A stretch of DNA of 64,000 nt, taken from Bacillus sp. FJAT-22090 (GTDB lineage Bacteria; Bacillota; Bacilli; Bacillales_A; Planococcaceae). The stretch spans positions 806,001 through 870,000 of the forward strand of contig NZ_CP012601.1 in NCBI RefSeq assembly GCF_001278755.1, in the 5' to 3' direction. Made by a program: the position numbers and the translations under genes. How positions within the stretch are numbered: position 1 is the stretch's first letter; every line of letters begins with the position of its first letter. Of this stretch, positions 8,223-16,708 are shown piece after piece. Below the pieces are notes generated by a model. The model was not told the origin of the DNA. It saw nothing but the letters and a program-made list of their open reading frames with translations, and did no database searches.

Positions 8223-9080
8223 TTGGATAATTTAAATATTTATTTCACAACTAGAATGCGTAGGATAATTGAAAACGCTGAAAAAGAAGCCCAACTTTCA
8301 AAATTCAATATTTTACAGCCTATACATTTACTTATAGGATGTTTAGAAGAAAAGACAGGAGCACTTGGTGAAATTTCAATGAAATGTTCATTAGATAAGT
8401 GTTCTTTAAGAGTTCTATTGGATGAATATGAGGAAACTTCAGATCAACAAAAGATAAACAGTGTTTATTTCAATATTACTATTACGAAGGAAGTAGCAAA
8501 TGTAATGGAAGTTGTAATTCATTATATGAAAAAGTATAAGCAAGTCTATGTAAACGAAGGCCATTTATTAAAAGCATTAATAACAACTAATGTAATTGAT
8601 CAGTATTTATCTGATGAAAATAGGGAGATTCTCTTAAATCTAGGGACTACTTCAAGAGATATGATTACTCATCTCGGTAATTACACTTTCCCTGATTTAA
8701 GTTGTTGTGTTGTCCGCAAAGTGAATAAATACGATTTTCAGCCCTTAATTTATTTTGTAGAGAACAATTTTTCAATCGAGTGGTCACATACAATAAGGGA
8801 AGCATTCTCATTAAGTGAACCTACGATTTATATAGCTTTAGACAACAATGGAGATATAGTAGGTTTTGCTGCTTATGATGTATATAAGAATAGGAAATGC
8901 TATTTCGGTCCAATGGGTGTAGCGTTGTCCAATAGGGTTTCAGGGATCGGTTATTCTTTACTTCATCATTGTTTAAAAGATATGAGTGAGATTGGTTATG
9001 AGTATGCAATTATAGGTGGAGCAGGTCCGATAGAATTTTATGAAAAAGCGTGTAATGCAGTTGTAATTCCTACCTTGTAA
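8223..9080 (+). CDS. Fusion of Clp N-terminal domain and GNAT acetyltransferase
   Basis: About 285 residues. The TTG at 8,223 has GAAAGGTG 10 bases upstream; a GTG at 8,211 is also in frame but too close to that site. Residues ~5-130 look like the double helical repeat of the Clp N domain (RMRRIIENAEKEAQ, ILQPIHLLIGCLEEKTGA, then EVANVMEVVIHYMKKY and NEGHLLKALITTN). Residues ~160-285 are a GNAT domain: TIYIALDNNGDIVGFAAYDV, YFGPMGVALSNRVSGIGYSL (acetyl-CoA loop) and EFYEKACNAVVI. There is no AAA+ module. The Clp N domain normally recruits substrates or adaptors, so a link between protein-quality control and acetylation is possible but is inference. It follows the APH gene by 34 bases. Confidence 0.75.
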   Translation: MDNLNIYFTTRMRRIIENAEKEAQLSKFNILQPIHLLIGCLEEKTGALGEISMKCSLDKCSLRVLLDEYEETSDQQKINSVYFNITITKEVANVMEVVIHYMKKYKQVYVNEGHLLKALITTNVIDQYLSDENREILLNLGTTSRDMITHLGNYTFPDLSCCVVRKVNKYDFQPLIYFVENNFSIEWSHTIREAFSLSEPTIYIALDNNGDIVGFAAYDVYKNRKCYFGPMGVALSNRVSGIGYSLLHHCLKDMSEIGYEYAIIGGAGPIEFYEKACNAVVIPTL

Positions 9081-9121
9081 ATTATATGTTCAACTATAAC
9101 CGTAGTATTAGGGGGTATCAA

Positions 9122-9478
9122 ATGGAGTTTTATACTTTCAATAAAAATAGAGGGAAAAAGATTCCGAATTTCAATTCGGATTTTATCATGTCTCGTATTA
9201 TCCACACGCAAAAGGAAGCTCAAATAGGTTGTATGTATTTAGAAAAAAACGGAATTATTGGCTATCATCAGGCAACTGTACCTCAGCTTTTGTTAATTTT
9301 GACTGGAGAAGGATATGTACGGAATGGTGATGATAAATATTTTAAAGTTCTACCTGGTGATGCTGTATTTTGGGAGAAAGATGAATGGCATGAAACTAAA
9401 TCAGATAATGGATTGACAGCAATAGTAATAGAAAGTGAAGAATTAAATCCGGCGTTGTTTATGTCTTTAAAATTATAG
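9122..9478 (+). CDS. Cupin-fold protein
   Basis: 118 residues from an ATG 9 bases after GGGGG. The cupin core is visible: GIIGYHQATVPQLLLILTGEG (strand with the HQA metal-side residues), GDAVFWEKDEWHETKSD (second cupin motif with PGDAVFW and WHE). It is short and single-domain, like small-molecule-binding or isomerase cupins. It begins 41 bases after the Clp-N/GNAT gene and may be co-transcribed. Function not assignable. Confidence 0.75.
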   Translation: MEFYTFNKNRGKKIPNFNSDFIMSRIIHTQKEAQIGCMYLEKNGIIGYHQATVPQLLLILTGEGYVRNGDDKYFKVLPGDAVFWEKDEWHETKSDNGLTAIVIESEELNPALFMSLKL

Positions 9479-9663
9479 GTCTAATGAGATGAATCCTTCA
9501 ATAGTGTAGATGAAGTAAAATAACCTTAAATGAAAATAAGCAGATTTCTATTTAAATAAAATACTATCCAAATACCCTACTAAATTTGCAGTTTATTTTC
9601 TTACAACAAGGGCAAACTATTTTTAAAAAAATTTAAACTACAATACATTAGGGGGATCAGTAA

Positions 9664-10194
9664 ATGAAGAAGGCAGTCTTTTTGGATCGTGATGGAGTAA
9701 TAAATGAAGTGCTAAGTGATCGAGTTAAATTTGTGAATAAACCACATGAGTTGTATTTCTTACCGGGTGTTCCAGAAGCAATTAAAAAATTGAATACTTT
9801 TTTTGATTTTGTTTTTGTTGTAACTAATCAAGGGGGTGTTGGTTTAGGGTTTATGAAAGAAGCTCAGCTCAACAAAATACATGAACATATGGTTGCTGAA
9901 TTAAAGAAGGAAGGTGCAACAATTCATGATGTTGCTTATTGTCCTCATAAACCAAAAGCAGGTTGTGCTTGCCGAAAACCAAATAGCAAATTAATTGTCG
10001 ATTTGGGTGAAAAATATGATATTGAATTATCCCAGTCCTATATGGTAGGAGATACTGATACAGACATCATTGCAGGGAAGAAGGCAGGAACAAAAGCTGT
10101 ATTTCTAGGAAAGAGTGATCCACTTGCAGATGCCGTTTTCCCTGACCTAATTAGTGCTGTGGATTGGATTATTGAGGATGCAACAGCTGAATAA
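9664..10194 (+). CDS. gmhB: HAD-IIIA phosphatase, D,D-heptose 1,7-bisphosphate phosphatase-like
   Basis: 176 residues from an ATG after GGGGGATC. All HAD motifs are present: motif I FLDRDGVINE, motif II VVTNQGGVG, then the zinc-loop CPHKPKAGCACRKP with four ligands (Cys-x-His ... Cys-x-Cys) typical of GmhB/HisB-N, a Lys motif in RKPNSKLI, and motif IV MVGDTDTDIIAG. GmhB removes the C7 phosphate of heptose bisphosphate. In Gram-positives the same enzyme serves glycosylation or has a broader sugar-phosphate role. No heptose pathway partners are in view, so the natural substrate is open. Confidence 0.85.
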   Translation: MKKAVFLDRDGVINEVLSDRVKFVNKPHELYFLPGVPEAIKKLNTFFDFVFVVTNQGGVGLGFMKEAQLNKIHEHMVAELKKEGATIHDVAYCPHKPKAGCACRKPNSKLIVDLGEKYDIELSQSYMVGDTDTDIIAGKKAGTKAVFLGKSDPLADAVFPDLISAVDWIIEDATAE

Positions 10195-10252
10195 TGTGCG
10201 ATTAGTTATTCTGAAGTTCTTATAACTTTTTTAAATAAAGAGGTGAAAAATA

Positions 10253-10357
10253 GTGAAAAATAAATTATTCCATGTAGAAATAATCGTGTTTTCATTATTT
10301 TTCATCATTGGTTGTTCAATGAACGATGATGTTAAAAATACTAGAAGAAATAAGTAG
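10253..10357 (+). CDS. Tiny lipoprotein, possibly a truncated remnant
   Basis: 34 codons from a GTG with AGAGGTGAAA just upstream. It encodes MKNKLFHVEIIVFSLFFIIG followed directly by Cys, a complete lipoprotein signal with lipobox IIGC at residue 21, and only 14 residues after it before TAG. Either it is a real micro-lipoprotein or a lipoprotein gene cut short by a stop. The next 70 bases do not continue it in any frame. Confidence 0.5.
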   Translation: MKNKLFHVEIIVFSLFFIIGCSMNDDVKNTRRNK

Positions 10358-10428
10358 GAACATCCATGCTTTTATAGAAGTATGTAAAGGTTTTTTCGAA
10401 CATAAAATAATAGAATGTAGGTGTGGGA

Positions 10429-11241
10429 ATGAGTAATATCATTAATTATTATAATAAGTTTGATGAATGGGGACGTTTAGAAAGAGAACCGATTGAATTC
10501 CAAGTTAATTTGCATTATATAAAAAAATATCTGCCTCCAACAGGATACGTGTTAGATAATGGTGCTGGACCAGGGAAATATTCTATAAAACTTGCTCAAG
10601 ACGGTTATAAAGTGACCTTAACAGATTTAACGCCGAGACTTGTTGAATTTGCTAGAAATAAAGTACAGGCACTTAATTTAGAAAAACACTTTAATGGTTT
10701 TTTTGCAGCAAATGCTAGAGAACTTAAAATGATTAATGATGAAGAGTTTGACGCGTCATTAATGCTCGGCCCAATGTATCATATACAGGATGAAAATGAA
10801 CGTATCCAAGCAATTAGAGAGTTACATAGAGTTACTAAAAATAACGGTGTTGTTTTTGTTGCGTTTATGCCAAGAATCAGGCATATACTGACTTCACTAT
10901 TATATCCTGAAAATTGGAAACCCAATGATAACATAGATGAGATTCAACAATTTTCACAAACAGGTTGTTTTAATCATCAAGATGAAGGACGCTTTACTGG
11001 TGCTTATTATTTTAATATTGATGAAATCAAACCGTTTATGGAAGCACAGGGATTTGAAAGTATAGAATTGATAGGTTCTAATATAGGTGCAATATTAAAT
11101 AATGATAATTGGAATTACTGGAGAAACAAAGGGGAAGCAGAACTTGAAAAACTCCTGAAAATGCTTATTGAAAAAGCTGACGACCCACATATTCTTGGAA
11201 TTTCATCTCACTTACTTTATATTGGAAGAAAAAAAGGGTAA
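10429..11241 (+). CDS. SAM-dependent class I methyltransferase
   Basis: 270 residues. ATG at 10,429 has AGGTG five bases upstream; a GTG two codons earlier is also in frame. Motif I is VLDNGAGPGKYSIKLAQDG (residues ~41-59), motif II VTLTDLTPRLVEFA, and FDASLMLGPMYHI is the motif IV region with the conserved Asp and Pro-like turn. The C-terminal half contains GAYYFNIDEIKPFMEAQGFE, usual in Methyltransf_11/25-type enzymes acting on small molecules. Substrate unknown. Confidence 0.87.
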   Translation: MSNIINYYNKFDEWGRLEREPIEFQVNLHYIKKYLPPTGYVLDNGAGPGKYSIKLAQDGYKVTLTDLTPRLVEFARNKVQALNLEKHFNGFFAANARELKMINDEEFDASLMLGPMYHIQDENERIQAIRELHRVTKNNGVVFVAFMPRIRHILTSLLYPENWKPNDNIDEIQQFSQTGCFNHQDEGRFTGAYYFNIDEIKPFMEAQGFESIELIGSNIGAILNNDNWNYWRNKGEAELEKLLKMLIEKADDPHILGISSHLLYIGRKKG

Positions 11242-11398
11242 TTAATTTACTTATATTTCTATTAGACATTTAGATCACCATAGAGGTCAATTACATAATT
11301 AGTTGAAAATGCCTGGTATCGCAGTTTCAACGGAAACGTTATTTTATAAAATTGAAAGTAATAGTTGACCTTAAGATTATTGTAAGGAGAGTGAGATC

Positions 11399-11767
11399 AT
11401 GGTGTTTTTGATTATTTTATTATATTTCATTATCGTTGTATTTCTTATAATCAAAAATTCTATAAAAATTTCTACAGCTTTGCTGCCATTATTATTCTTT
11501 TCCATATTGTCCAATGTTGCTTTGTCTCAAAATTATACACAGAGTTTATTATCGGAAGCTAATGATGGAATCGGCGTATCCAATTTTTTATCTAGTTTTA
11601 TATTACCAGACGATTATTGGTCTCAAGAATTGTTCCATTCTAGTTATGAACTTACAACAAATTTATCGTTAGTTCTATTGATTGGTTACATTCTTACAAT
11701 ATTTGTTGAAAGTATTTTTCTATTAAAGAGAAAAACAAATTTAGCTTCCGACTCGAAATCCAATTAA
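11399..11767 (+). CDS. Small membrane protein of unknown function
   Basis: 122 residues, ATG start after AAGGAGAG. Three hydrophobic segments are seen: residues ~1-20 (FLIILLYFIIVVFLII), ~26-42 (TALLPLLFFSILSNVAL) and ~90-112 (LSLVLLIGYILTIFVESIFL), with a soluble loop of about 45 residues between the second and third. The tail is basic. No family recognised. Confidence 0.6.
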   Translation: MVFLIILLYFIIVVFLIIKNSIKISTALLPLLFFSILSNVALSQNYTQSLLSEANDGIGVSNFLSSFILPDDYWSQELFHSSYELTTNLSLVLLIGYILTIFVESIFLLKRKTNLASDSKSN

Positions 11768-11860
11768 AATAAAACCCTTCATTATAATTGTTTCTGTTGT
11801 GTCTTTTCAGATATTTGTTTCGCTTAGTACAAATAAATGATATTAGGAGAGTAATATAGT

Positions 11861-12703
11861 ATGAGAATTATTGATACAGTCCCATATTTTTTATATAACT
11901 ATAAATCCTCTATCAATTTTTTAAGAACTTACTATAGTGTATATCCAGATGTATTTAAAGAATATTTCACTTTTCACTGTAAAGACACGGAAGAGCGACA
12001 TATGGAATCTCTTAAAAAGTATCAAGAATATATAGAACGTATAAAAGAAGTTCATCATAACATCTTACCTATTATAGAAGAAACAGAAGAAGAGTACTTT
12101 AAGTTATTTCAAATTTCATTTCCTATTGATGTTAATTTGATTGTAGGTGGATTTGGATCAAATGCATATACGCATAGACAGTTTATACCGGACATAACTT
12201 TTTCTTTAGAGAAATTGTCTCCAAAAACGGAGCATTTGAGAACGATTGTTGCGCATGAGTTTGGTCATGCAGCACAGAATATCATGTCTGAAGAAGCAGG
12301 AATAGATTGGACAGAAGTCCAGTAGAAAAGTCCCCTTACATGGCTGAATCAGGAAGGTGCAGCCACACACTTTTCTCGTCGTACAGCAATAAATCTAAAT
12401 TCTTCCATTTATTTTTCATATAACGATGAAGGAGAAGACTGGTTAGCATTTTCAACAAAAAATAGAAAAGAAATAAAAAGAGTATTCTCAGAGGATTATT
12501 CCAATTTGACTGATGAATTATTATTTAAAAAGTGGTTTTCAATAAATGGGGAAAATCGGTTTGGTTATAGCAGATTAGGATACTTTGTTGGAGATATGTT
12601 CTTTCAACATCAAATTGAAAATCTAGGCGAAATAAATGCTGTGATTGCATGGAAGGAAAAAGGTTTTGAAGAAAGTGTAAAACAATGGTTATTTCAAAAT
12701 TAA
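11861..12703 (+). pseudogene. Zinc metallopeptidase-like gene interrupted by an in-frame TAG
   Basis: The frame runs from ATG 11,861 through a HEFGH zinc-binding helix (TIVAHEFGHAAQNI, residues ~126-139) to a TAG at 12,323-12,325, then continues in the same frame without another stop to 12,703 (SPLTWLNQEGAATHFSRRT, later FGYSRLGYFVGDMFF). The full length of ~280 residues and the second conserved Glu region (NQEGAATHFS) fit a DUF2268-like or gluzincin-type peptidase. A single nonsense change is the simplest explanation. Readthrough is possible but unsupported. Confidence 0.75.
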
Positions 12704-12761
12704 TATATAGAAACATTTCATAATTCCTTTACGAGACACATATGGTAGGTGGAAATAAATT

Positions 12762-13268
12762 ATGATATTCAGTAACAAAATACTTATCAGAAAAATGAAA
12801 CAGAATGACTTTGAATTAATGGTTAAATGGCTAAATGACCCAAAGGTTTTGGAATTCTACGAAGAGTCTCCTACTAACTACGATAAAGTGGTAAATAAAT
12901 ATGGACCTAGAGTGGAGGGAAAACACTATGTAAATCCTTGTATGATAGAATTTCAAAATGAAACAATTGGATATATACAGTTCTATCCAATACAAGAAAA
13001 TGAATTAATAAAATATGGCTATCCACAAAATGAAATTATTTATGGTATTGATCAATTTATTGGAGAAACTCAGTTATGGGGAAAAGGAATAGGTACATCC
13101 ATGATTTCTATGATGGTAAATTATTTGAGCATACATAAAAGTGTATCACGAGTTGTGTTGGAAGTAAAAAATACTAATGTCAGAGCAATCTCTAGCTATG
13201 AGAAGTGCGGTTTTAAAAAAATGAAAGAACTTCAAAATGATTTAACTTTAATGGAATGGATGAAATAA
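12762..13268 (+). CDS. GNAT acetyltransferase, AAC(6')-like
   Basis: 168 residues, ATG start. It has the layout of AAC(6')/RimJ-like acetyltransferases: N-terminal LIRKMKQNDFELMVKWLNDP, a central GYIQFYPIQ strand, then YGIDQFIGETQLWGKGIGTS where LWGKGIGT is the acetyl-CoA loop, and NVRAISSYEKCGFKK (motif B). The DQFIGE-x-LWGKG arrangement is seen in aminoglycoside 6'-N-acetyltransferases, but also in many uncharacterised Bacillus homologues. Substrate unproven. Confidence 0.85.
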   Translation: MIFSNKILIRKMKQNDFELMVKWLNDPKVLEFYEESPTNYDKVVNKYGPRVEGKHYVNPCMIEFQNETIGYIQFYPIQENELIKYGYPQNEIIYGIDQFIGETQLWGKGIGTSMISMMVNYLSIHKSVSRVVLEVKNTNVRAISSYEKCGFKKMKELQNDLTLMEWMK

Positions 13269-13283
13269 GTGTTAATCTTTGCA

Positions 13284-13320
13284 GAGTTGGTGATCAAATA
13301 ATTGATCGCCAGCTCTTTTT
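13284..13320 (+). terminator. Rho-independent terminator
   Basis: 15-bp imperfect stem AGAGTTGGTGATCAA / TTGATCGCCAGCTCT followed by TTTTT, 16 bases after the GNAT stop codon. Confidence 0.85.
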
Positions 13321-13327
13321 CCTTTTT

Positions 13328-13362
13328 GTGCTAATAGATAAAGTTAGTTAAACAAGAAGGAG
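13328..13362 (+). repeat. Possible decayed B site of the cassette repeat
   Basis: GTGCTAATAGATAAAGTTAG then TTAAACAAGAAGGAG matches the right half of class L/S2 B sites (core, then AGTTAGTTAAACAAGAAG). It lies just after a terminator, the same order as in complete repeats. The left arm is lost, so the assignment is tentative. Confidence 0.4.
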
Positions 13363-13417
13363 TATTATCCCAACTTCTAGAATACAAAGTAATATGGCCA
13401 TTCAAGGAGGGATAAAA

Positions 13418-13813
13418 ATGATTTTTGAGGTTACTTTTCAAGTTCGTGTTTCTGATATTAAGGAAGGTCATAAGTGGTATGAAGTAGTACTAAACAAAAA
13501 ACCAGATTTACAACCACATTCTGGTTTTATTGAATGGGAAATTCTACCTGGTTGTTGGTTGCAAGTTGCTGAAGGAATCCCATCAAAAGCTAGTGGACCT
13601 TTACGTTTAGGTGTCACTAATATAATTGCTGAAAGAGAGAGACTTGTTAAGGAGTTAGGAATTGATCGCTTTGAGATACATTCTAGAGAAGAGGTATCTG
13701 CCAAATGGGGAACTTTCACAGACCCATGGGGGAATCAACTAGGGTTCTTTGAGTATCTGGATAAAAAAGAAGAAAAAGAGCGTATTAAGCAGATTGTGGA
13801 GGGTTCATTTTAA
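13418..13813 (+). CDS. VOC-family protein
   Basis: 131 residues from an ATG with AAGGAGG seven bases upstream; a longer frame begins 24 bases earlier but without a ribosome site. Features: FQVRVSDIKEGHKWYEVVLN (first beta-alpha-beta module), GFIEWEILPGCWLQVAEG (strand), and the C-terminal module ending FTDPWGNQLGFFE with the D-P-W-G-N turn and metal-side Glu. Small-molecule binding or lyase activity is likely. Substrate unknown. Confidence 0.82.
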   Translation: MIFEVTFQVRVSDIKEGHKWYEVVLNKKPDLQPHSGFIEWEILPGCWLQVAEGIPSKASGPLRLGVTNIIAERERLVKELGIDRFEIHSREEVSAKWGTFTDPWGNQLGFFEYLDKKEEKERIKQIVEGSF

Positions 13814-13846
13814 GCATTACCTTTAATAGAAAGTAGGTTTTAATAG

Positions 13847-14860
13847 TTGAGAATAAAAAAAGAGTTGAACGATGTTTTTGATTCAGTTGTAATGCATGTA
13901 AAAAAAACTTCTGAAGAAGTTGACTGCTCTGGCGCGAGTGTACTCATTATACATAAAGATAAAATTGTAACGGAGGAATATTGGGGAAAACATTCAAAGG
14001 CAAGTGGTGCGAGGCCAATTCAAGAAGATTCGCAATTTCATGTTGCATCAGTTCGTAAAAGTTATATTGGTTTTGCTGCTTCCTACGCGATACATAATGG
14101 TTACATTAAATCGATTGATGATGAAGTGAATAAATATTTACCAGTACCGAATATGGACCTGTACAATAAAACAACTATAAGACATTTGCTAACACATACA
14201 CATGGGTTGAATTTACAAGATAGCAATATAGTTAGAGAGTTTCCCCCAGGGCAAAGTTGGGCTTATCGAGATATTGGTGTTGATTTATTGACACAAATTA
14301 TCAAACTGACAACAGGTAAAACTATAGCTGAGATTCTTTTTGAAGAGGTCTTTTATCCTTTAGACTTTCAGGAAACAGGTTGGCATGATGACTCCAATAC
14401 AAAATTAGTGGAGGTTATAAGAAAATCTAATGATTCTCTTTGGTCAAATGACGGGGGTAGAGATGGTGATAAGAAAAATATGTATGTTTCTACGAGAGAG
14501 CTTGCTTATTGGGGGTATATCCATTTAAAGCAAGGTTTGATTAATGGTAAGCAAGTTGTTTCAAGAGACATTATTAATAGTTCTACTAGCCTTCAGAGTC
14601 CTAACTTAATGAATAAGGATCTGCCCCAAAACGGTTTTTTATGGTTTGTTAAAGATCTCCCAGCTAAAAAATCTGAAATAGGTGAACTTGTGTCGAAAGA
14701 ATCATTTCAAATTTTGGGATATACCAATGTTGCAGTACTCGTAATACCTAATAAAGATATTGTCGTAGTTCGAATGTTTAATAGTTTTGGTTCCACTCAT
14801 AACTATGATTATTTAGTTAATATTCGAGAATTCGGTGATACTGTCATGAAATGTTTTTAA
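13847..14860 (+). CDS. Serine hydrolase, beta-lactamase (class C/PBP4*) family
   Basis: 337 residues from a TTG start with only a weak upstream GTAGG. There is no signal peptide, so it is cytoplasmic by prediction. The catalytic S-x-x-K is in VASVRKSYIGFAA (about residues 68-80), the Tyr motif region is GQSWAYRDIGVDLLTQI, and the third motif region is VAVLVIPNKDIVVVRMFN. The family includes D-aminopeptidases, esterases and PBP-like proteins. The Tyr motif here reads YRD rather than YSN, which is a common variant in esterase-like members. Substrate unknown. Confidence 0.82.
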   Translation: MRIKKELNDVFDSVVMHVKKTSEEVDCSGASVLIIHKDKIVTEEYWGKHSKASGARPIQEDSQFHVASVRKSYIGFAASYAIHNGYIKSIDDEVNKYLPVPNMDLYNKTTIRHLLTHTHGLNLQDSNIVREFPPGQSWAYRDIGVDLLTQIIKLTTGKTIAEILFEEVFYPLDFQETGWHDDSNTKLVEVIRKSNDSLWSNDGGRDGDKKNMYVSTRELAYWGYIHLKQGLINGKQVVSRDIINSSTSLQSPNLMNKDLPQNGFLWFVKDLPAKKSEIGELVSKESFQILGYTNVAVLVIPNKDIVVVRMFNSFGSTHNYDYLVNIREFGDTVMKCF

Positions 14861-14902
14861 ATCAAAAACATTGTTTAAAGTTGGTTTTAAGGAGAGATAA
14901 TT

Positions 14903-15370
14903 ATGCAATATACAATTGAACCAATAGCATTTGTTAATAATAATAGATTAGATATAGAGGATGATAACTGGGGATCAATCATTTCTACAATTGAGCTCAC
15001 TGAAAATATGACTGAATCTTCTTTGGCTGGTATTAATGAATTCTCTCACTTAGAAATCATATTTTATTTTGATAAGGTTTCTGATGATAAAATTCAATAT
15101 GAAGCAAGGCATCCAAGAAACAACAAAGAGTACCCTAAAGTTGGAATTTTTTCGCAAAGAGGTAAAAATAGACCCAATAAGTTAGGGGTAACAATTGTTG
15201 AACTTGTAGAACTTAAACAAAGAAAATTAATTGTTAAAGGATTAGATGCAATTAACGGCACCCCAATTATTGATATTAAGCCTGTAATGAAAGAGTTTCT
15301 ACCAAAAGGGGAAGTAAAGCAGCCAGAATGGTCCATTTCATTAATGGATAAATATTGGATCAAATCTTAG
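14903..15370 (+). CDS. trmO: TrmO/TsaA-type tRNA methyltransferase domain protein
   Basis: 155 residues, ATG after GGAGAG. It matches the small beta-barrel TsaA/VirR/YaeB family: IEPIAFVNNNR at the start, INEFSHLEIIFYFD, and the signature ARHPRNN...PKVGIFSQRGKNRPNKLG. Members transfer a methyl group from SAM to N6-threonylcarbamoyladenosine at tRNA position 37. The C-terminal accessory domain of E. coli TrmO is absent, as is normal for short Gram-positive versions. Some short members may have other roles. Confidence 0.8.
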   Translation: MQYTIEPIAFVNNNRLDIEDDNWGSIISTIELTENMTESSLAGINEFSHLEIIFYFDKVSDDKIQYEARHPRNNKEYPKVGIFSQRGKNRPNKLGVTIVELVELKQRKLIVKGLDAINGTPIIDIKPVMKEFLPKGEVKQPEWSISLMDKYWIKS

Positions 15371-15472
15371 AATATTATTGAAGAGGGGGGTTACCTTCGA
15401 ATGGGAGTAAGCCTTTTATATTATTAATAATGATGGAAATAATTGGTCGCCAACATATATCATTTATTTAAT

Positions 15473-15500
15473 AAAAAATTAAAGGACCTTTTTCGGTCCA
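15473..15500 (-). terminator. Terminator of the minus-strand PAS-STAS gene
   Basis: Read on the minus strand: GGACC-gaaaaa-GGTCC, then TTTAATTTTTT. It lies about 47 bases after the stop of the PAS-STAS gene. Confidence 0.75.
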
Positions 15501-15546
15501 TATAATTTAATATGTAAAATTTATTTCATTTATCATGGTTGTGTTT

Positions 15547-16314
15547 TTATTTTTGATATATGCCTAAAGAAACTAATGCATCTTTAACACTGGACATTGT
15601 CGGTATTGTTTCTATTTTATAATCTAACTGTATCGCAGCTAGTGCTAATGAAGGTCTTAACCCCGTGATAATAGAACGCACACCAAGTAATGATAATACG
15701 CTATTTAACTTAAAGAGATAATCTGTAACAAGGCTGTCTAAATTGTAGATTCCAGAAAAGTCGATGATTAAACATTCAATACTTTGGTTTTTAACCTTTA
15801 AAGGTACATTTTCCAAAATCTGTATTGCTCTGTCTTCATCAATTGATCCAACTAAAGGAAGTATAGCTATCCCATTTAGAATAGGAACAACTGTAGCAGA
15901 AAGATCATTAATTTCCTTTATAATTTCTTTTTGTTTTGTTTCTGATTCTTTTCTACCCGTAATATCTTTTACATATGTTTGAATGGCTTTTGTATCCCCT
16001 ATTTGAACAGGGTGACAATACAATTCAACATCTACTGTTGTGCCATCCATACGAAAAATTGTTTCCTCTATAACCTTAGCTGGTTGTTGATATGCGGATA
16101 GGATTCTTTTTTCTATTGCTACTTTGGATGTTTCTTGGAATATATCTAAAGGACTTGCACCAATAATATTTTCTTTGGGTGCTCCAAAAAACTTTTCTGC
16201 CACGTGATTAACATCAATTATCCGAAGGTTTGTATGGATTATTAATGGATCAAGTGAATATTCCATTATTTCACGGTAATCAATATGTGCTATTTCTTCA
16301 TTCAATCTACTCAC
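15547..16314 (-). CDS. PAS-STAS protein, RsbR-like
   Basis: 255 residues on the minus strand; the first codon follows AAGGGAGTGAG. Residues ~12-125 are a PAS domain with its PAC tail (EYSLDPLIIHTNLRIIDVN, KFFGAPKENIIGAS, TYVKDITGRKESET). Residues ~135-250 are a STAS domain (VPILNGIAILPLVGSID, then CLIIDFSGIYNLDS with the conserved switch Ser/Thr region, and ITGLRPSLALAAIQL). The order sensor domain - STAS is that of RsbR-type stressosome proteins that feed into general stress signalling. No RsbS or RsbT is beside it, so it would act with partners elsewhere. Confidence 0.85.
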   Translation of the reverse strand: MSRLNEEIAHIDYREIMEYSLDPLIIHTNLRIIDVNHVAEKFFGAPKENIIGASPLDIFQETSKVAIEKRILSAYQQPAKVIEETIFRMDGTTVDVELYCHPVQIGDTKAIQTYVKDITGRKESETKQKEIIKEINDLSATVVPILNGIAILPLVGSIDEDRAIQILENVPLKVKNQSIECLIIDFSGIYNLDSLVTDYLFKLNSVLSLLGVRSIITGLRPSLALAAIQLDYKIETIPTMSSVKDALVSLGIYQK

Positions 16315-16708
16315 TCCCTTGAAACGTATGGTTATTATAAAAACAGGATATTAGACTATTGCCATTGCTCAATGGATTTCTCGTGCAACTCAATCTAACT
16401 TTAACAGTTTTCAGTGAGATTCGCATGAGAAACTATTTTTGTTAATTTTTAACCTTTAAAAAATACTCTATTGAGTTTAACTCTATAAGAGCAAAGTAAG
16501 GGAATTTCATTATTGTATTTGCTCATGTTGATATAATACAACACTGGTTTGAAGATGCAAGCTATATACACGTTAGAGAAGATGGCTGCTATGATAGAAC
16601 AAATAGCCGTTTTTGTACCATATCAAGCTTTAGAAATTATGTGAAATTAAATCGTTATTTTTTATGTATTAACAAAGGTAAAATTAATTTAAAAAAGGGA
16701 TGAGAAAA
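16315..16708. other. Intergenic between divergent genes
   Basis: 394 bases separating the divergent PAS-STAS and DUF2785 genes. It is AT-rich with an imperfect inverted repeat near 16,465-16,492 (ACTCTATTGAG / CTCTATAAGAG). It must hold promoters for both sides, but no box pair is convincing. No coding remnant is evident. Confidence 0.4.

Noticed and set aside
12323-12325. Programmed readthrough or pyrrolysine-type decoding of the in-frame TAG in the metallopeptidase gene.
   Set aside because: No decoding element is visible, other genes nearby carry in-frame TAA as well, and simple nonsense mutation is enough.
16465-16520. GTTTAA and GGGAAT as a sigma-B type promoter before the DUF2785 gene.
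   Set aside because: The spacing is about 19 bases instead of the 12-14 needed.
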